Shown: positions 48,518-56,419, counted from the first letter of the stretch. The stretch: 64,000 nt of DNA from Methanobrevibacter sp. (GCA_017652345.1 JAGCBE010000542.1:79934-143933), one strand, 5' to 3'. Notes: generated from the letters alone by a model not told the origin. Made by a program: numbers and translations.

Positions 48518-48676
48518 TTAATCATCATCCTCCGCAGTATTAAATGCAATACAATAACAGGAAACACCAATAATCCATGCAATCCGTTCATATAATTCAA
48601 ATTCACTATTCCCTTTAACGAGCGCATAAATTATAGCAAGAGAAATAACTGCGCAAATTTTTCTGTAAAGTTTCAT
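48518..48676 (-). CDS. Small membrane protein
   Basis: 52 aa with two short hydrophobic stretches (ICAVISLAIIYALV, IAWIIGVSCYCIAF) and an acidic EDDD end. ATG overlaps the stop of the upstream gene (ATGA). Function unknown. Confidence 0.58.
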   Translation of the reverse strand: MKLYRKICAVISLAIIYALVKGNSEFELYERIAWIIGVSCYCIAFNTAEDDD

Positions 48677-49002
48677 TTAGTTTCCTCCTCTTCCCATTCA
48701 AACCTAGATATTCTATCAATAGAAATATTATCATCCTCAAAGATTGGTCTAAGATATCGTTTTTGTTCAGAAGTAAGATGTTGTGTCCAATTAATTATAT
48801 ATTCATGAGCTCCAAGAAGAGACCTAGTTATATGAGCCCAACCATGATTATATAATCTATCGTCATCATGAATCATTCTATCTTTATTACTATCATAAAC
48901 TGGATATTTCAGTTTATCTGCAATTTCTTTAGCAATGAATAAATGATCCATTAAATTACATTTAATAAATTCTCCAGTAGGAGAAAGCCATCCAAGTTCC
49001 AT
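48673..49002 (-). CDS. Hypothetical protein (WLSPxGEF family)
   Basis: 109 aa; GWLSPTGEFIKC...HLFIAKEIADKL...LYNHGWAHITRSL is a pattern seen in small clostridial phage proteins. Function unknown. Confidence 0.7.
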   Translation of the reverse strand: MELGWLSPTGEFIKCNLMDHLFIAKEIADKLKYPVYDSNKDRMIHDDDRLYNHGWAHITRSLLGAHEYIINWTQHLTSEQKRYLRPIFEDDNISIDRISRFEWEEEETK

Positions 49003-49016
49003 CAGTATACCTCAAA

Positions 49017-49271
49017 TTAAAATAAGAATGGAATTTCTTGAACATCGAACGCATTTTCATCAAGCTGAATTCCCATCCATCTTAAACTACTATGAATTTC
49101 AGGATTTAGAAGAAAATTAAGATATGGAGGATATTCGGGATTATCCCAATATTCAATGATTTCTTCAATAAAAAATTCAGCATCCTCTCGATTAGAAAAT
49201 GCTACCAGATTAAATTCCACAGAATCTTCATATTCTCCGTTATGATAAGTAACGATATACATCTTTTTCAT
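49017..49271 (-). CDS. Hypothetical early protein
   Basis: 84 aa, begins MKKMYIVTYHNGEYEDSVEFNLVAFSNREDAEFFIEEI, a ferredoxin-like strand-helix pattern. Function unknown. Confidence 0.67.
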   Translation of the reverse strand: MKKMYIVTYHNGEYEDSVEFNLVAFSNREDAEFFIEEIIEYWDNPEYPPYLNFLLNPEIHSSLRWMGIQLDENAFDVQEIPFLF

Positions 49272-49414
49272 TATTCTACCTCCAGCATATCCATCAGTTC
49301 ATTATATTCATCGAGGGTTCCGAGAAAGAACTCTGAACCGAGAAGAAGAAGCATATCAGCTGCTTCACGATTGCTATGATTCTTCGCATATTCCATAATC
49401 TCGATCTTCGTCAT
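49271..49414 (-). CDS. Small acidic protein
   Basis: 47 aa (MTKIEIMEYAKNHSNREAADMLLLLG...), Shine-Dalgarno GGGGG 10 nt upstream; an in-frame ATG two codons earlier is possible. TAA stop shares a base with the next ATG. Function unknown. Confidence 0.58.
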   Translation of the reverse strand: MTKIEIMEYAKNHSNREAADMLLLLGSEFFLGTLDEYNELMDMLEVE

Positions 49415-49446
49415 TTCCATTACCCCCAATTTCTATTTACAATATA

Positions 49447-49475
49447 ATTATAATTGATTAATTGGAAAAAATCAA
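49447..49475 (-). promoter_or_regulatory. Early promoter
   Basis: TTGATT (49475-49470), 17 nt, TATAAT (49452-49447). Starts just after the terminator at 49481. Confidence 0.87.
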
Positions 49476-49480
49476 CTATA

Positions 49481-49517
49481 AATAAAAACATCCTGAGTAG
49501 CAAAAGTTACTCAGGAT
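49481..49517 (-). terminator. Intrinsic terminator overlapping a stop codon
   Basis: ATCCTGAGTA and TACTCAGGAT form the stem, followed by GTTTTTATTT. The TAA of the 55-aa gene is inside the stem; the next promoter follows at once. Confidence 0.85.
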
Positions 49518-49674
49518 CATAATTTTCAAATGCATCAGTCGTATTCAAATATAAATCAATAATTTCTTTTATTGTTAAATCTTTAAATAAACCCTCTTCT
49601 TTTGCTTCTTGTGCAAGACGGTATGTATATCCATAAAGAATTAATGCCTTTTCTTTTTGAGTTAAAGTTTTCAT
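49507..49674 (-). CDS. Small helical protein
   Basis: 55 aa from ATG 49674, overlapping the upstream stop (ATGA). MKTLTQKEKALILYGYTYRLAQEAKEEG: helical. Function unknown. Confidence 0.62.
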   Translation of the reverse strand: MKTLTQKEKALILYGYTYRLAQEAKEEGLFKDLTIKEIIDLYLNTTDAFENYDPE

Positions 49675-50063
49675 TCTGACCTCATATCTGCTCCGCAACT
49701 AGGACAAAAATCGGAAAGATATTCTTCTCCACTATCATCGAATAAAGGATCACCATTACAATTAGAACAAAGATGACATGCGATTGGATCTCCATGACTA
49801 TACCACGCTTCAGGTTCTCCTCCATACATTTCACGACAAGTAATAGGTTTCCAGTATGCTTTTACTGTAGATTCGGTAGGTCGTGCATAAAATTTTTTGC
49901 ATCTTGCAGAAATAATACATCCCGCCATTCCTAATGCTGACATATATGTAGATCTTTCTTCATCAGATAAAAAAGAAACAACGTCACTCATTTCCCCTGA
50001 TGTAACGAAATCAATTACCTTTTGTAAAACATCATTCAATTCAACATAAACAGTTTCTTCCAT
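49671..50063 (-). CDS. Zinc-ribbon hypothetical protein
   Basis: 130 aa. The C-terminus CHLCSNCNGDPLFDDSGEEYLSDFCPSCGADMR is a zinc ribbon of the kind ending many clostridial phage small proteins. The N-terminal half is helical with three Cys. Partner unknown. Confidence 0.72.
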   Translation of the reverse strand: MEETVYVELNDVLQKVIDFVTSGEMSDVVSFLSDEERSTYMSALGMAGCIISARCKKFYARPTESTVKAYWKPITCREMYGGEPEAWYSHGDPIACHLCSNCNGDPLFDDSGEEYLSDFCPSCGADMRSE

Positions 50064-50067
50064 ATAA

Positions 50068-50655
50068 TTATTCCCACGGCTTTTTCTGATACATATCTTC
50101 TTTTACTATTCCAAGTTTCCACATATCTTTAAAGTAATTATATTCATCACCATCTACAATTACTACATAATGCGGATTTGTAATAAATTCTTCAAGAGTA
50201 AAATTATATTGCTTCATCCAACTTTGTAGATATGATTCATCTGTTCCTACTGATGGATGTTTTACATAGAAATATTCATCGTTCGGTTTTCCATCTTCTA
50301 CCCATTGAAGATAATTTTCTTCATCATGCTTGTATTCAAATTCAGATACTCTAGTAATCTTAGGATTCAGTTTCATAATCAGTTCAATTAACTCTGCTCT
50401 TTTTTCTACATCATATTCAAAACAAGCATAAGCATATCTGATTTTATCTTCCATTGTATAAAGAACCTGAAATGGAGATCTACCAAAATACAAGCCACCA
50501 TATCTACCAAGATAAAATACTCCATCATCAACTCTATAATCAGGAATTTCATTTTTCATATAAGAATAAACTTCCGTATATGCCTTCGGAGCAATTACCA
50601 AACTATGACTAGAACTACTATTAGTTTCAAATGTTCCTGTACGAATTTGAATCAT
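50068..50655 (-). CDS. FETNSSSTHS-family protein 4
   Basis: 195 aa, longest of the four paralogues; begins MIQIRTGTFETNSSSSHSLVIAPKAYTEVYSY. The rest is Tyr/Asp-rich with a WVEDGKPNDEYFYVKHP stretch. No TAG. Function unknown. Confidence 0.76.
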   Translation of the reverse strand: MIQIRTGTFETNSSSSHSLVIAPKAYTEVYSYMKNEIPDYRVDDGVFYLGRYGGLYFGRSPFQVLYTMEDKIRYAYACFEYDVEKRAELIELIMKLNPKITRVSEFEYKHDEENYLQWVEDGKPNDEYFYVKHPSVGTDESYLQSWMKQYNFTLEEFITNPHYVVIVDGDEYNYFKDMWKLGIVKEDMYQKKPWE

Positions 50656-50960
50656 ATTTCTGCTTCTCCTTTTTCTTTCATATCCTTTATTGCGTCTTCA
50701 CATTTCGTATTTAGATGATGATTAATAGCATCTATGACTATATTATGCTTTCTAACTAGTCTTTGATTCTCTTGAAATTCAGCAAGGAGATCAATAAATT
50801 CTCCACTTAAATCATTTCTTGATATAATTTTATTTTCTTCAGAAATCATAATTAAAAATTTCTGATAAAGATTCATTTGTTCAGTTTCGAGTTTATTTCT
50901 AGCAGCTGTTAGTAGCCACATAGCACTTGCAAGAGTTGTAGGTTCAATCATATTAAGCAT
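50652..50960 (-). CDS. Helical hypothetical protein
   Basis: 102 aa from ATG 50960 (GGAAG upstream); long helices (LTAARNKLETEQMNLYQKFLIMIS). Overlaps both neighbours by a few bases. An in-frame ATG at 50951 is the alternative start. Confidence 0.64.
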   Translation of the reverse strand: MLNMIEPTTLASAMWLLTAARNKLETEQMNLYQKFLIMISEENKIISRNDLSGEFIDLLAEFQENQRLVRKHNIVIDAINHHLNTKCEDAIKDMKEKGEAEI

Positions 50961-51132
50961 ACCACACTTCCATCGAATTAAAAATATCAATTCCTTCTTT
51001 ATAACCAAGTTGTGTTAGAACTTCACAAAAAAGCATATCTGCCATGATATGACCTTCCTCTCCACCACCATAAGATTTATCATAGATTTCTTGCATTTTA
51101 TTCTTAAATTCTTCAGGAGTCATTATATTCAT
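50953..51132 (-). CDS. Small hypothetical protein
   Basis: 59 aa from ATG 51132. MNIMTPEEFKNKMQEIYDKSYGGGEEGHIMADMLFCEVL: a small family frequent in clostridial phages (MTPEEF...D.E..H..AD.L). Function unknown. Confidence 0.68.
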   Translation of the reverse strand: MNIMTPEEFKNKMQEIYDKSYGGGEEGHIMADMLFCEVLTQLGYKEGIDIFNSMEVWYA

Positions 51133-51362
51133 ACCCCATCCCTCCATTTTTTAAGTATATTATCGACCCAGTAAAAATATTCATCATTTGTACTGAATTT
51201 ATAAAGTATAACATTCTTACCGCAAACTGGACATTTCACATAAATAATTGTATCACGCAAACATTCTGTTTTAATATCTGCTGGATAATATCCTAAAGTA
51301 GATCCACAATGAGTACAGAAGGATTCTTTTTCATGAATATGTCTTTCTTCAATGACTCTCAT
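51129..51362 (-). CDS. Zinc-ribbon hypothetical protein
   Basis: 77 aa from ATG 51362 (GGAGGG). CTHCGSTLGY and CPVCGKNV form a four-Cys zinc ribbon. Overlaps the next gene by ATGA-type coupling. Function unknown. Confidence 0.7.
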   Translation of the reverse strand: MRVIEERHIHEKESFCTHCGSTLGYYPADIKTECLRDTIIYVKCPVCGKNVILYKFSTNDEYFYWVDNILKKWRDGV

Positions 51363-51709
51363 TTTACTTCCCTCCAACCATTATGTTCAATAATAGCTCT
51401 CATATTCTGAACACCTACAGGATTCATAGAATGAATATGGAAGAAATATCCAGTATCAACCATACCAGAAGCTTCGAGCCAATTCAGAATATTGATATAA
51501 TCTCCACCTTCATCCTGATAAGTACCACTATCGTGATCCAAATCAATCAGAATGGTTTCTGCATTAAAACTTCTATCATACATTCTAATTGCTGTAATAG
51601 CTTCTTTAGTTGATCTGCACCAAAGCCATCCAGAATTATCAAATGTATATTTTGGTTCATTCTCAGGAGGCTCTCTCATATCATCAATCCAAAGTTTAAA
51701 CTGAGTCAT
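51359..51709 (-). CDS. cREC-domain protein (cyclic-phosphate processing receiver-like)
   Basis: 116 aa. FKLWIDDMREPP at the start and ILIDLDHDSGTYQDEGGDYINILNWLE in the middle are the acidic motifs of the cREC receiver-like domain found in phages and mobile elements. Ends MRAIIEHNGWREVK. Exact substrate unknown; a role in nucleotide-signal or RNA-end processing has been proposed for the family. Confidence 0.78.
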   Translation of the reverse strand: MTQFKLWIDDMREPPENEPKYTFDNSGWLWCRSTKEAITAIRMYDRSFNAETILIDLDHDSGTYQDEGGDYINILNWLEASGMVDTGYFFHIHSMNPVGVQNMRAIIEHNGWREVK

Positions 51710-51723
51710 TACTACATCCTCCT

Positions 51724-52005
51724 TTAATCAATGTCCATAATCTGGTTATCGTCATAAGTAAGAATCACACCAAGACGTTCAAATGCTCTTTCCATCTCCT
51801 GAGTATGAAGAAGAACAAAAAAGGAATCGCTGCATTCAAACCAGAAAGCAGAATGATTACCATCTGAACACATCTTCTGATGTCCCCTGCTTCCCCAAAT
51901 ATCAAATAAATGAAGGAAAGAATTAACTTCCGATTTTCCACTATAGTTTACCACATTAAAAGTCTTATGCGGAGTAGGAAATACATAAACATAATTTCTA
52001 TCCAT
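51724..52005 (-). CDS. Hypothetical early protein
   Basis: 93 aa from ATG 52005 (GGAGG). Aromatic-rich (YVYVFPTPHKTFNVVNYSGK, AFWFECSDSFFVLLH). First gene after a promoter. Confidence 0.67.
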   Translation of the reverse strand: MDRNYVYVFPTPHKTFNVVNYSGKSEVNSFLHLFDIWGSRGHQKMCSDGNHSAFWFECSDSFFVLLHTQEMERAFERLGVILTYDDNQIMDID

Positions 52006-52039
52006 TTTCGTATCCTCCATAATTTTTATTTACATCTTT

Positions 52040-52068
52040 ATTATAAAGGAAAAAGGAATAAAAATCAA
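52040..52068 (-). promoter_or_regulatory. Early promoter
   Basis: TTGATT (52068-52063), 17 nt, TATAAT (52045-52040). Confidence 0.87.
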
Positions 52069-52075
52069 CTATTGA

Positions 52076-52417
52076 TTAATATTCCTTTGGACTAGCAATT
52101 ACATATTTATTTTGTTCTGCAAGCTGATCTACTACTTCTGCAATATTTAATGCGATTCTATATAAGATTTCTGCATTCTGGCCTACACGTGGATTTTTAT
52201 TTAGATGTTCTATAGTTTCATTTCTGCAACTAAAACCTTCAGGATTATAAAACTTTTCTAATTCCTTTGAAGCAAGTTGCATAAGTTTTACCTTACATGA
52301 TGGTTCTGCTACACGAAGTTCTGAACTAACCATTGGACAATTTAAACAAATTCCAGGTTCAATATCATGAATATTACAATTTCTTAATGCAAATATTAGT
52401 TTATCCATTTCAGTCAT
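52076..52417 (-). CDS. Cys-containing hypothetical protein
   Basis: 113 aa; CNIHDIEPGICLNCPM and a later C suggest a metal site. Helical C-terminus. Function unknown. Confidence 0.66.
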   Translation of the reverse strand: MTEMDKLIFALRNCNIHDIEPGICLNCPMVSSELRVAEPSCKVKLMQLASKELEKFYNPEGFSCRNETIEHLNKNPRVGQNAEILYRIALNIAEVVDQLAEQNKYVIASPKEY

Positions 52418-52429
52418 TATGATTTCTCC

Positions 52430-52714
52430 TTAACTATTTCCCCAAGGGAATATTCCATAATCGGAAGCTGCTATTCCTTCAGCATAAGGCATACTGTATT
52501 CACTATTATATTTATTTGTTCTATGTTTAATTTCCATATCATGCATCCATTTATCATGTTCATATTTTCTTTTATAGAACTTATTTTTATTTTCTTGAAT
52601 AAATATGGAACATTCTTTAAAATCTTCTTTAATTTGTTCTGGTGGATTATCCATTCCAAGTCCCCATGCAATTTTATTTGCAAAATGAATCATCTTTTCC
52701 GTGGGTTTTCTCAT
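52430..52714 (-). CDS. Hypothetical early protein
   Basis: 94 aa; begins MRKPTEKMIHFANKIAWGLGMDNP, a start found in small proteins (some linked to recombination or DNA repair) of Firmicutes phages. Overlaps the upstream gene by 4 bp. Function unknown. Confidence 0.68.
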   Translation of the reverse strand: MRKPTEKMIHFANKIAWGLGMDNPPEQIKEDFKECSIFIQENKNKFYKRKYEHDKWMHDMEIKHRTNKYNSEYSMPYAEGIAASDYGIFPWGNS

Positions 52715-52986
52715 AAGTCACCACGCATGAAGGTAAGAGCGTCTTGATATTGTTCTAGTGCCCATTCTACCCAGTCTCGATATTCATATGGTCCATTTTC
52801 AAGATTCACTGTACTCAGATCAATTAAATCTCCATGTGGCGGGACGGAGATGGCCTCTCCAAGCTGATTTACTTTAAACGAAGCATCATATACGTTTTTA
52901 TAGACTTCTCCATCTGGAGTAATTGTTATGACGAGACAGCTTTCTCCTCTTTTCGGCATCTCCATGCCCTTAATTAAGATGCTCAA
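52711..52986 (-). CDS. Hypothetical protein (SVLIKGMEMPKxC family)
   Basis: 91 aa; SILIKGMEMPKRGESCLVITITPDGEVY is the usual opening of a common clostridial phage protein of unknown function; here the typical Cys cluster is reduced to one Cys. HGDLIDLS in the middle. Confidence 0.75.
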   Translation of the reverse strand: MSILIKGMEMPKRGESCLVITITPDGEVYKNVYDASFKVNQLGEAISVPPHGDLIDLSTVNLENGPYEYRDWVEWALEQYQDALTFMRGDL

Positions 52987-52989
52987 AAG

Positions 52990-53313
52990 TCAAACCTCCT
53001 TCAGAGGTTCCAAATATCTGACTTCTTTTCCTGTAGCCTTTGCATATTCAATTTCCGACTTTGTACTTGAGCCAATATATCCATTTACATTGATTACATA
53101 AATTTCATCTGCCATATCAATTTTTCGCTTGTGCATATCATCAAGCATTTCCTTTGTTCCCTCTGTCCAAACCTCTTTGTCACCCGAATGTCCAAAAAGG
53201 CCAACACTGATTACAATGTTCCCATCCAGCGTCAGACGCTTTTGAGACTCAATGAAAGCGTCTTTGAATCGACTGCTCCCACAAAGTGTAATGACCTTAT
53301 ACTTTTCAACCAT
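52990..53313 (-). CDS. Nucleoside 2-deoxyribosyltransferase-like protein
   Basis: 107 aa from ATG 53313 (AGGAGG). KVITLCGSSRFKDAF, NIVISVGLFGHSGD and ADEIYVINVNGYIGSSTKSEIEYAKATGKEVRYLE are the motifs of the phage-borne deoxyribosyltransferase-superfamily proteins; the glycine-rich first motif and E in SEIEYA are present. Could act in nucleotide salvage or signal cleavage. Confidence 0.8.
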   Translation of the reverse strand: MVEKYKVITLCGSSRFKDAFIESQKRLTLDGNIVISVGLFGHSGDKEVWTEGTKEMLDDMHKRKIDMADEIYVINVNGYIGSSTKSEIEYAKATGKEVRYLEPLKEV

Positions 53314-53329
53314 AATTTTCCTCCTTCTA

Positions 53330-53491
53330 TTAAAGATAGCGTCTAGCAATCTCGTCTGCAATCTCTTTCCCATATTTCTTACAATCATGTTTATAATCAA
53401 TCAACTGTACTACAGGAACGAAAATGATTGCGACTGCATATATAAGAAAAGGAAGGCTCCACCAAGGAAGACTAAATAGAAAGTCAATCAT
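53330..53491 (-). CDS. Small membrane protein
   Basis: 53 aa from ATG 53491 (AAGGAGG), one membrane helix (WWSLPFLIYAVAIIFVPVV) and a basic C-terminus. Confidence 0.6.
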   Translation of the reverse strand: MIDFLFSLPWWSLPFLIYAVAIIFVPVVQLIDYKHDCKKYGKEIADEIARRYL

Positions 53492-53651
53492 TTTCTTCCT
53501 CCTTTGATGACTCTGGTCGAATCTGCATTCCTTTCTGAACTCCAATACGGAAACCTTTCTCAAATGCTTCTCGAATCGATGTATTTACATCACATTCACT
53601 TTTAAAATAGTTATCAATAACGATTTTCATCTTTGCTTCGCTTATTGCCAT
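53484..53651 (-). CDS. Small hypothetical protein
   Basis: 55 aa; MAISEAKMKIVIDNYFKSECDVNTSIREAFEKGFRIGVQKG. The SIREAFEKGFRIGVQKG phrase is common in small clostridial phage proteins. Overlaps the membrane gene by 8 bp. Confidence 0.62.
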   Translation of the reverse strand: MAISEAKMKIVIDNYFKSECDVNTSIREAFEKGFRIGVQKGMQIRPESSKEEEND

Positions 53652-53653
53652 AT

Positions 53654-53872
53654 TCATTTCTCCTTCGGCGGCTCAGGATGAATTATCGCATAATATTTCT
53701 CAAGCCTTGCAAAACAAAGCAAACCTGCATAATTCATACCTTGCATAAAAGCCATTCTCATGGACTTAAATGTACAACAGTCAAAGAACTTCTCTGTTTC
53801 ATCAGAAAACAGATTTTGAAAGATCAGCTCTCCCATATCTTTTTCCTTCACGAAAACAACCTCTTCATTCAT
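53654..53872 (-). CDS. Small hypothetical protein
   Basis: 72 aa; MNEEVVFVKEKDMGELIFQNLF..., ends in HPEPPKEK, like other genes of this higher-GC stretch (53-55.4 kb). ATGA overlap with the upstream gene. Confidence 0.64.
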   Translation of the reverse strand: MNEEVVFVKEKDMGELIFQNLFSDETEKFFDCCTFKSMRMAFMQGMNYAGLLCFARLEKYYAIIHPEPPKEK

Positions 53873-54237
53873 TCTGTTTCCTCCTCCTTCGGTGGCTCAG
53901 GAAGCGCACCATCTTTTGGCATCCACCACTTGACATGCTTGAGCGTGTTTTTCTTCCAATGCCAGTATTCTGGATTTCCAGAAGGAGAAATTCCACGGAA
54001 CATTCCAAAATCCCATGTTCCTTTCCCATTATGAGCAACAACAATTTGATTCTTCTCCGGCAAACGCTCCGTCACAGGAATCCAGTCCGGCTCTATAAGA
54101 CTTTCAAGGAAGTCATGATTCTGGATAATTTCAATCAATTTCTCTATAGCATCGGCGGCTTCTGCTGTGATGCCGCCGTGATGCTCATGTTCTGCGCTGT
54201 AGGCATTCAGCCGCTTAACCAGATTCTCATACATCAT
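53869..54237 (-). CDS. DUF551-domain protein
   Basis: 122 aa from ATG 54237 (GGAGGGCAGG). DWIPVTERLPEKNQIVVAHNGKG...WWMPKDGALPEPPKE is the DUF551 signature; the first 45 residues (YENLVKRLNAYSAE...AADAIEKLIE) are the usual N-terminal helix pair of such phage proteins. Function unknown. Confidence 0.82.
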   Translation of the reverse strand: MMYENLVKRLNAYSAEHEHHGGITAEAADAIEKLIEIIQNHDFLESLIEPDWIPVTERLPEKNQIVVAHNGKGTWDFGMFRGISPSGNPEYWHWKKNTLKHVKWWMPKDGALPEPPKEEETE

Positions 54238-54267
54238 CCTGCCCTCCATCCTTCTCTTATCGCCATA

Positions 54268-54489
54268 TCACCACTCACCCCACTCATTTTTCTGAAAGTG
54301 ACTTTCACGATATTCCGGGTCACACGTAACATCCCAGTAATTACTTCGTAGAGTCATAACTTCTTTATTTAATTTCTCAATAGCATCTGCAGCTAACTCA
54401 TAGTCGATTGCCGTTTCAGTCCAACCTTGATAATCAAAAGCACCAGCTTTTTCTCTTAGGTACTTTACCATTTCATCAAATGTCATCAT
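54268..54489 (-). CDS. Hypothetical early protein
   Basis: 73 aa from ATG 54489 (GGAGGG). MMTFDEMVKYLREKAGAFDYQGWTETAIDYELAADAIEKLN: same AADAIEKL helix as the DUF551 protein. TGA stop. Confidence 0.68.
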   Translation of the reverse strand: MMTFDEMVKYLREKAGAFDYQGWTETAIDYELAADAIEKLNKEVMTLRSNYWDVTCDPEYRESHFQKNEWGEW

Positions 54490-54649
54490 CTTTCCCTCCG
54501 TCCTTCTTATGATCATCCTCATCTGTATGCCTCTTGTATGTGAAAATAAGTAAAAATGCAAATAAAGCAATCCACCAATGTTGAAAAAGATATGCTAAAA
54601 CGCAGAAACAAATGACTACAATTATATTATAAATTAAAACTGGAATCAT
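54476..54649 (-). CDS. Small membrane protein
   Basis: 57 aa from ATG 54649; two hydrophobic helices (VLIYNIIVVICFCVLAYL, WIALFAFLLIF) then a basic/acidic tail. Overlaps the downstream gene by 14 bp. Confidence 0.6.
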   Translation of the reverse strand: MIPVLIYNIIVVICFCVLAYLFQHWWIALFAFLLIFTYKRHTDEDDHKKDGGKDDDI

Positions 54650-54654
54650 TCTTT

Positions 54655-54978
54655 TTACTCTCCATCCATCTTTGCGCCGCAATTGCGGCAATACAAATTG
54701 TCATGCAAAAACAAACCTTTCCCCCACGTTTGAATTAAATCCGCATTATCAGCAACGACTTGTTTGCATGAAGTGCAAATTGCTTTTGTACACCACGACA
54801 TATTTTCATCAATTTCAAACTGCCACCGTCCATGCCTTACTTCTACCACATCAGCAGGCGGCAAGGAACGAATTACTTCTTCAGGAACGGCAGAGACCAG
54901 ATAAGGTTCATCATATTCTTGCCCAATATATCTGCGGCGATGCTTCAAAATTTCATCTATATCAAGATACGTTTTCAT
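54655..54978 (-). CDS. Zinc-ribbon protein (ADVVEVRHG family)
   Basis: 107 aa from ATG 54978 (GGAGG). LPPADVVEVRHGRW followed by CTSCKQ...CRNCGAKMDGE, a two-part zinc ribbon shared by three neighbouring genes and very common in clostridial phages. Function unknown. Confidence 0.78.
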   Translation of the reverse strand: MKTYLDIDEILKHRRRYIGQEYDEPYLVSAVPEEVIRSLPPADVVEVRHGRWQFEIDENMSWCTKAICTSCKQVVADNADLIQTWGKGLFLHDNLYCRNCGAKMDGE

Positions 54979-55312
54979 TCTTCCTGTCCTCCATCCATTT
55001 TTGCACCACAATTATGACAAAATTTGAATGTTTCAAAAAAGATTCTTTTGAAAAGTGAGTTGCATAAGATTTCCCGCAATAAGAACATTCTACTATATCT
55101 GTTTCAAAGTCATCTTCATCTTCTTCCAACCATATCCAACATCCATGCCGTACTTCTACTACATCAGCAGAAGGAATGGCTTTCATGAAGTCCTCAACCT
55201 TGCACCCGCTAGCACTATGGGTCGAATCTATTTCGAACGGACAATCCAGACAATTAATTCCAATACAGAGGTCTAGTGACAGCGCCGCTTTCCAATCAAT
55301 ATACTCAGGCAT
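54962..55312 (-). CDS. Zinc-ribbon protein (ADVVEVRHG family), frameshifted 3' end
   Basis: As read, 116 aa from ATG 55312, ending ...FLKHSNFVIIVVQKWMEDRKN. In the neighbouring frame the same DNA encodes FFETFKFCHNCGAKMDGGQEE and TGA, the family's normal end. The switch point is the T6 run at 55040-55035 (mRNA sense). Therefore the gene is either frameshifted, slipping, or misassembled by one base. The first part has DCPFEIDS and SADVVEVRHGCW, CSYCGKS. Confidence 0.65.
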   Translation of the reverse strand: MPEYIDWKAALSLDLCIGINCLDCPFEIDSTHSASGCKVEDFMKAIPSADVVEVRHGCWIWLEEDEDDFETDIVECSYCGKSYATHFSKESFLKHSNFVIIVVQKWMEDRKNENVS

Positions 55313-55640
55313 TTTTGTCACTCCCATCCATCTTTGTACCACAATTTGGACAATATGGCGGCATCGGTTCAAGGGTGCTTATTCTGTATGTTGGTTCGTT
55401 GCACTCCGAACATCGGCAAGCATACTCATATCCTGTCATATTTGAACACATCCACTTATCTACCCACTGCCCATGCTTTATTTCTGTTACATCTTCTGCA
55501 GGTACTGCTTCCAAACAATTTTCGAATAGTTTATATCTAATCCAGCATCCACTATCCCATTTCTGCATATCAGAATCTTTTTCAAATGCTTCTTCATACA
55601 TTAATTTTCTAAGAGTTTCTTCATTAATATATTTAGTCAT
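55305..55640 (-). CDS. Zinc-ribbon protein (ADVTEIKHG family)
   Basis: 111 aa; EAVPAEDVTEIKHGQWVDKW then CRCSECNEPTYRIS...YCPNCGTKMDGSD. Complete member of the family of the two genes downstream. MTKYINEETLRKLMYEEA start. Confidence 0.78.
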   Translation of the reverse strand: MTKYINEETLRKLMYEEAFEKDSDMQKWDSGCWIRYKLFENCLEAVPAEDVTEIKHGQWVDKWMCSNMTGYEYACRCSECNEPTYRISTLEPMPPYCPNCGTKMDGSDKNA

Positions 55641-55643
55641 TCT

Positions 55644-55883
55644 TTATCCCTCCATCTGTGCTCCACAATTTGGACAATACTTTCCATGTTCCATACTATG
55701 TAAATCACATTCAGAACAGACCCAATCTCCTGCAAGTGGATCAAATGTCCATGTACCTTTTGGAACATCTTGTATTGGACAATTTTCTAATACACCTTGA
55801 TGAGGACAAATATAAAAATCAAGAGGACATTCTAAACATCTATCAGGTTTCTTTAATTGAGGAATATTAATAATTATGCTCAT
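55644..55883 (-). CDS. Zinc-ribbon protein
   Basis: 79 aa with six to eight Cys: CLECPLDFYICP, WVCSECD, YCPNCGAQMEG. Related to the preceding family but lacks the RHG segment. Function unknown. Confidence 0.72.
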   Translation of the reverse strand: MSIIINIPQLKKPDRCLECPLDFYICPHQGVLENCPIQDVPKGTWTFDPLAGDWVCSECDLHSMEHGKYCPNCGAQMEG

Positions 55884-56104
55884 TATATAGTATCCTTTTC
55901 ATTCTCCATCATAGAATTAGATAATTCTAACGCAGCTTTATCTAATTTGCCATGCATCATTAATTCATATAATATATAAAAATCTTTATGTAGCTTTTCG
56001 TCTGCTTTTGAATTATGAAGTAATCTAAGAATAGTTAAAACTTCATTTCCATTAAGATGAACTATAGCTTCTTTTTCAACTGAATTAATTTGCTTATAAT
56101 ACAT
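55883..56104 (-). CDS. Hypothetical early protein
   Basis: 73 aa, helical, begins MYYKQINSVEKEAIVHLNGNEV. First gene after a promoter with a 16-nt spacer. Confidence 0.64.
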   Translation of the reverse strand: MYYKQINSVEKEAIVHLNGNEVLTILRLLHNSKADEKLHKDFYILYELMMHGKLDKAALELSNSMMENEKDTI

Positions 56105-56122
56105 TTATTTATCTTCCCTTTA

Positions 56123-56150
56123 ATTATATAGATTTAAGATAATAAATCAA
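56123..56150 (-). promoter_or_regulatory. Early promoter (16-nt spacer)
   Basis: TTGATT (56150-56145), 16 nt, TATAAT (56128-56123). The only member with a spacer other than 17. Confidence 0.8.
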
Positions 56151-56153
56151 CTA

Positions 56154-56258
56154 TTAATTATCATCTTCATAACTATTAGCAGCATTAGCTAAAGCTGCGA
56201 TTAATATTCCTAGAAATACTCCGACAAATAATCCAATAATAAACATAACTAATTTCAT
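56154..56258 (-). CDS. Small membrane peptide
   Basis: 34 aa; MKLVMFIIGLFVGVFLGILIAALANA is one membrane helix with Gly zipper spacing; ends YEDDN. ATG 56258, TAA. Confidence 0.55.
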   Translation of the reverse strand: MKLVMFIIGLFVGVFLGILIAALANAANSYEDDN

Positions 56259-56290
56259 TAAGATGTATATTCTCCTTCAAGAAATTCATT

Positions 56291-56419
56291 TCAATCTTCT
56301 TCTATGCACCTAAATAGTTTACTTAACCACTTAGGTATCTACCAATAAACATGAGTACCTTTACATATGAAATACTGATTAGCAGTACCTCTTGTATTAT
56401 GCCATACATACCACTTCAT
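56291..56419 (-). CDS. Small hypothetical protein with TAG
   Basis: 42 aa with one TAG read as Gln (VYWQIPKWLSK); begins MKWYVWHNTRGTANQYF. TGA stop. ATG shares a base with the stop of the upstream gene. Confidence 0.55.
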
